A stretch of DNA of 64,000 nucleotides, taken from contig CAJXKA010000001.1 of the NCBI GenBank assembly GCA_913055655.1, positions 434,001 to 498,000 of the forward strand, written 5' to 3'. Shown here piece by piece: positions 61,043-64,000 of this stretch; positions within the stretch are counted from its first letter, which is position 1, and every line of letters begins with the position of its first letter. The position numbers were made by a program, and so were the translations under genes. Under the pieces are notes generated by a model, which saw only the letters and a program-made list of their open reading frames with translations, ran no database searches and was not told the origin of the DNA. This DNA is from an uncultured Oceanospirillales bacterium (GTDB lineage Bacteria; Pseudomonadota; Gammaproteobacteria; Xanthomonadales; SZUA-36).

Positions 61043-61070
61043 CTTGAATCCATGTCGGAAAACCCCATAT
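61043..61070 (+). promoter_or_regulatory. Sigma-32-type heat-shock promoter of grpE
   Basis: CTTGAAT (61043-61049), a 13-bp spacer and CCCCATAT (61063-61070) match the RpoH consensus CTTGAAA-N11-16-CCCCATNT closely, 50 bases before grpE. Confidence 0.8.
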
Positions 61071-61119
61071 CCCGGCACAGAACATCGAAACGGGCGACGC
61101 GCCCGGGCAGGAGTGAACA

Positions 61120-61737
61120 TTGACCCCACAACACGACCCCAAGAGCGCCGGTGAAGAAGCCGTTGACGAGGCCATCGAGGCCGCCTGCGAAGCCGTGAAG
61201 GCCGGCGAGGAAGCGGCTGACGCCGTTGACGCCGAAGTGAGCGAAGCCGCAACCGACGAAGCCGGGCAGCTGCGTGAGCAGCTCAGCGCCGCCGAGCAGA
61301 AAGTGGCCGACGCGCGCGATGCCATGCTGCGCATGCAGGCCGAGATGGACAACCTGCGCAAGCGCCTGGTGAACGACCTGGAGCGCTCCAAGAAGCGCGC
61401 GCTCGAGGGTTTCATGAACGACCTGGTGCCGGTGCGCGACAGCCTGGAAAAGGGCCTGGAAGCGGCCGAGGAATCGGCGTCGGTGGAATCGCTGAAGGAA
61501 GGCAAGGCGCTGATCAAGCGCATGCTGGACAAGGCCATGGCCGACCACGGCCTGGTCGAGATCAACCCGGTGGGCGAGGCCTTTAACCCGGAAGAGCACG
61601 AGGCGATCAGCATGATCCCGTCGCCGGAACACGAGACCAACACGGTCATCGACGTGGTGCAGAAGGGCTTCCGCCTGAACGAGCGGCTGATCCGCCCGGC
61701 GCGGGTGGTCGTCTCCAGCGGCGCGCCAGGGGCCTGA
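61120..61737 (+). CDS. grpE: GrpE nucleotide exchange factor
   Basis: 205 residues from a TTG start with CAGGAG eight bases upstream. An acidic N-terminal segment and coiled coil (LREQLSAAEQKVADARDAMLRMQAEMDNLRKR) precede the C-terminal beta domain (INPVGEAFNPEEHEAISM, TVIDVVQKGFRLNERLIRPARV). It releases ADP from DnaK. Confidence 0.95.
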   Translation: MTPQHDPKSAGEEAVDEAIEAACEAVKAGEEAADAVDAEVSEAATDEAGQLREQLSAAEQKVADARDAMLRMQAEMDNLRKRLVNDLERSKKRALEGFMNDLVPVRDSLEKGLEAAEESASVESLKEGKALIKRMLDKAMADHGLVEINPVGEAFNPEEHEAISMIPSPEHETNTVIDVVQKGFRLNERLIRPARVVVSSGAPGA

Positions 61738-61802
61738 CGAAACCGGAATTCGGGCGCCTGGCCGAGACGGTCAAACGAATGTCAGCGTTTGCCAAGCCCG
61801 TC

Positions 61803-61830
61803 GTTTGAAAAACCGCCGCCAGCCCCTATT
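61803..61830 (+). promoter_or_regulatory. Sigma-32-type promoter of dnaK
   Basis: GTTTGAAA (61803-61810), a 12-bp spacer and CCCCTATT (61823-61830) give an RpoH-like promoter 45 bases before dnaK. Confidence 0.7.
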
Positions 61831-61873
61831 TCAATAGTCATCGTTTATACACACTTTTCTGGAGTACAGAATC

Positions 61874-63793
61874 ATGGCCAAGATCATTGGTATTGACCTC
61901 GGCACCACCAACAGCTGCGTGGCTGTGATGGAAGGTGGCCAGCCCAAGGTCATCGAAAACTCGGAAGGCGACCGGACGACACCGTCCATCGTCGCATTCA
62001 CGAAAGACGACGAGGTGCTGGTCGGCCAGTCCGCCAAGCGCCAGGCCGTCACCAACCCCAAGAACACGCTGTTTGCCGTCAAGCGCCTGATCGGACGCAA
62101 GTTCGATGAAGACGTGGTCCAGAAGGACCAGGGCATCGTGCCGTACACCATCGTCAAGGCCGACAACGGCGACGCGTGGGTGGAAGTCGATGGCAAGAAA
62201 ATGGCGCCGCCGGAAGTGTCCGCGCGCGTGCTGATGAAGATGAAGAAGACCGCCGAGGACTACCTGGGTGAAACTGTGGAAGAAGCGGTCATCACCGTCC
62301 CGGCCTACTTCAACAACCACCAGCGCCAGGCGACCAAGGACGCCGGCAAGATCGCCGGCCTGAACGTGCGCCGGGTGATCTCCGAGCCGACCGCGGCCGC
62401 GCTGGCCTACGGCATGGACAAGAAGGGCGGCGACCGCAAGGTCGCGGTCTACGACCTGGGTGGCGGCACGTTCGACGTGTCCATCATCGAGATTGCCGAG
62501 GTGGACGGCGAGCACCAGATCGAGGTGCTGTCGACCTCCGGTGACACCTTCCTGGGTGGCGAGGACTTCGACAACCGTGTGATCGACTACCTGGTGGACC
62601 AGTTCAACAAGGACCAGGGCGTAAACCTGCGCAACGATCCGCTGGCGCTGCAGCGCCTGAAAGAAGCGGCCGAGCGCGCCAAGATCGAGCTGTCTTCAGG
62701 CCAGCAGACCGAGGTCAACCTGCCGTACATCACGGCCGATGCCTCCGGTCCGAAGCACCTGAACATCAAGCTGACCCGCGCCAAGCTGGAAGCCCTGGTG
62801 GAAGACCTGGTTAAGAAGACCATCGCCCCGTGCCGCACGGCGCTGGACGACGCCGGCCTGAAGGTCAGCGACGTCAACGACGTGATCCTGGTCGGTGGCC
62901 AGACCCGCATGCCGATGGTGCAAAAGGCGGTGACGGAGTTCTTCGGCAAGGAGCCGCGCAAGGACGTGAACCCGGACGAGGCCGTCGCCGTGGGGGCCGC
63001 CATCCAGGGTGGTGTGCTGGCGGGTGACGTGAAAGACGTGCTGCTGCTGGACGTGACCCCGCTGTCGCTGGGTATCGAGACACTGGGTGGCGTGTTCACC
63101 AAGCTGATCGAGAAGAACACCACGATCCCGACCAAGCAGTCGCAGACGTTCTCGACCGCCGAGGACAACCAGTCCGCGGTGACCGTGCATGTGCTTCAGG
63201 GCGAGCGTGAAATCGCCAGCGCCAACAAGTCACTGGCGCGCTTCGACCTGGCCGGCATCCAGCCCGCCCCGCGCGGCATGCCGCAGATCGAGGTGACCTT
63301 CGACATCGACGCCAACGGCATCATGCACGTGAGCGCGAAGGACAATGCCACCGGCAAGGAACAGCGCATCGAGATCAAGGCGGGTTCCGGCCTGTCCGAG
63401 GACGAGATCAACAAGATGGTGCAGGACGCCGAGGCGCACGCGGAAGAGGACAAGCAGTTCCAGGAACTGGTCACCGCCCGCAACAACGCCGACGCCATGG
63501 TCCACGCCACCCGTTCGAGCCTGAAGGAACTGGGCGACAAGATCGGTGACGACGACAAGGCCAAGGTCGAGTCCGCCATCGAAGGCGTCGAAGAAGCCAT
63601 GAAGGGCGACGACAAGGCCGCCATCGAGTCCGCGGTCGAGAAACTGACCGAGGCCGGCCAGGTGATCTACCAGCAGGCCGCCGCCGAGGCCCAGGCCCAG
63701 CAGGGCGAAGGTGCCGAAGCGGACGCTTCAGCGGACAGCGGTGACGACGTGGTCGATGCCGAGTTCGAAGAGGTTGACGACGACAAGAAGTGA
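61874..63793 (+). CDS. dnaK: Chaperone protein DnaK (Hsp70)
   Basis: 639 residues, full length. [34 protein letters not shown] and [11 protein letters not shown] in the ATPase domain; [20 protein letters not shown] leads into the substrate-binding domain; a helical lid and the acidic tail [15 protein letters not shown] complete it. ATG 61874 follows TGGAG. DnaJ probably lies just beyond the window. Confidence 0.98.
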   Translation: MAKIIGIDLGTTNSCVAVMEGGQPKVIENSEGDRTTPSIVAFTKDDEVLVGQSAKRQAVTNPKNTLFAVKRLIGRKFDEDVVQKDQGIVPYTIVKADNGDAWVEVDGKKMAPPEVSARVLMKMKKTAEDYLGETVEEAVITVPAYFNNHQRQATKDAGKIAGLNVRRVISEPTAAALAYGMDKKGGDRKVAVYDLGGGTFDVSIIEIAEVDGEHQIEVLSTSGDTFLGGEDFDNRVIDYLVDQFNKDQGVNLRNDPLALQRLKEAAERAKIELSSGQQTEVNLPYITADASGPKHLNIKLTRAKLEALVEDLVKKTIAPCRTALDDAGLKVSDVNDVILVGGQTRMPMVQKAVTEFFGKEPRKDVNPDEAVAVGAAIQGGVLAGDVKDVLLLDVTPLSLGIETLGGVFTKLIEKNTTIPTKQSQTFSTAEDNQSAVTVHVLQGEREIASANKSLARFDLAGIQPAPRGMPQIEVTFDIDANGIMHVSAKDNATGKEQRIEIKAGSGLSEDEINKMVQDAEAHAEEDKQFQELVTARNNADAMVHATRSSLKELGDKIGDDDKAKVESAIEGVEEAMKGDDKAAIESAVEKLTEAGQVIYQQAAAEAQAQQGEGAEADASADSGDDVVDAEFEEVDDDKK

Positions 63794-63800
63794 CGCCGTG

Positions 63801-63845
63801 TGATCGGTGAGCCGGGGAATCGGTGAATCGGTGAGACGGTGAGTC
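63801..63845. repeat. Degenerate ATCGGTG(A) tandem repeats after dnaK
   Basis: Units GATCGGTGA, GAATCGGTGA, ATCGGTGA and ACGGTGAGT follow one another downstream of the dnaK stop. GGGGAATCGG here is complementary to the right-hand array at 63938-63961. Confidence 0.8.
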
Positions 63846-63875
63846 GAGCGGCTTACGCCGCCCTGGTGAAACGGG

Positions 63876-63904
63876 AAAGCCCCGCCGGTTGGCGGGGCTT
63901 TTTG
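63876..63904 (+). terminator. Terminator after dnaK
   Basis: The perfect 11-bp stem AAAGCCCCGCC / GGCGGGGCTTT with a GGTT loop is followed by a T tract. Confidence 0.93.
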
Positions 63905-63937
63905 TTGCAACGGGCAAGCCTGGCCACGATCGTGATT

Positions 63938-63961
63938 CCGATTCCCCGATTCCCCGATTCC
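63938..63961. repeat. Octamer repeat CCGATTCC x3
   Basis: Three perfect CCGATTCC units to the right of the dnaK terminator, mirror-image to the array on its left. The last 40 bases of the window hold no recognisable gene. Confidence 0.9.
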
Positions 63962-64000
63962 CTGTCGCACCGGTCTTGGACAGTATCTTGGATTATGAAC

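Overview
The window is about 64 kb of high-G+C, densely coding DNA from a gammaproteobacterium. Supporting signs are the gene neighbourhoods recO-pdxJ, nagZ-hpt-MTI phosphorylase, guaB-guaA, smpB/ratA-rnfH/bamE-fur and recN-grpE-dnaK, and a tmRNA tag reading ANDDNYALAA, the tag known from Pseudomonas. ExeM-type nuclease, subtilase, SSS symporters and a TonB receptor suggest an aquatic heterotroph, perhaps near the Xanthomonadales or Chromatiales. The genus cannot be fixed from sequence alone. No tRNA, rRNA, transposase, integrase or CRISPR array was seen.

Layout. 1-4.1 kb (minus strand): an accessory locus with an M20 N-carbamoyl/allantoate-type amidohydrolase, a membrane-anchored FnIII-like protein, an SSS symporter, a 40-residue membrane peptide and an aspartate-carbamoyltransferase-like enzyme cut by the window edge. 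4.2-11.8 kb: a compact housekeeping operon (recO, pdxJ, rlmD, a CYTH protein, nagZ, hpt, MTI phosphorylase, fadH). 11.9-18.6 kb: a winged-helix protein with a Lys-Pro tail, a saccharopine-dehydrogenase-like protein, a sigma factor/anti-sigma/IMPACT operon, xseA and a divergent amidohydrolase. 18.7-28.7 kb: guaB-guaA, a 2OG-Fe(II) oxygenase, tadA, deoC with a two-domain ALDH16-type dehydrogenase, and a YidB/LysM/dodecin trio. 28.7-34.2 kb: symporter plus HMG-CoA lyase, then a DUF411 gene and an arsR-arsC-acr3 operon. 34.5-42.3 kb: two large secreted proteins, a subtilase and an ExeM/NucH nuclease. 42.3-44 kb: a Fic protein next to the 3' end of ssrA (tmRNA).

44-55.3 kb (minus strand) is the most distinctive part: an aberrant MocR regulator, a nitrilase-family amidohydrolase, a TonB-dependent receptor, a TPR-sulfotransferase, a secreted serine hydrolase, an MFS transporter behind a Fur-box-like site, and a second TPR-sulfotransferase whose PAPS loop is degenerate. 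It reads as one uptake/modification system. The MocR protein has Arg where the PLP-binding Lys should be and carries an extra C-terminal domain. A pair of direct repeats lies just upstream of the operon. 55.3-64 kb returns to core genes: smpB, ratA, rnfH, a bamE fused to a SPOR-like domain, fur, a secreted hypothetical protein, recN, and grpE and dnaK each behind a sigma-32-type promoter.

A genome-specific signature is intergenic heptamer/octamer tandem repeats (TGCTCAC/GTAAGCA type, and a CGATTCC type) at 3' ends of genes, sometimes in mirror-image pairs.
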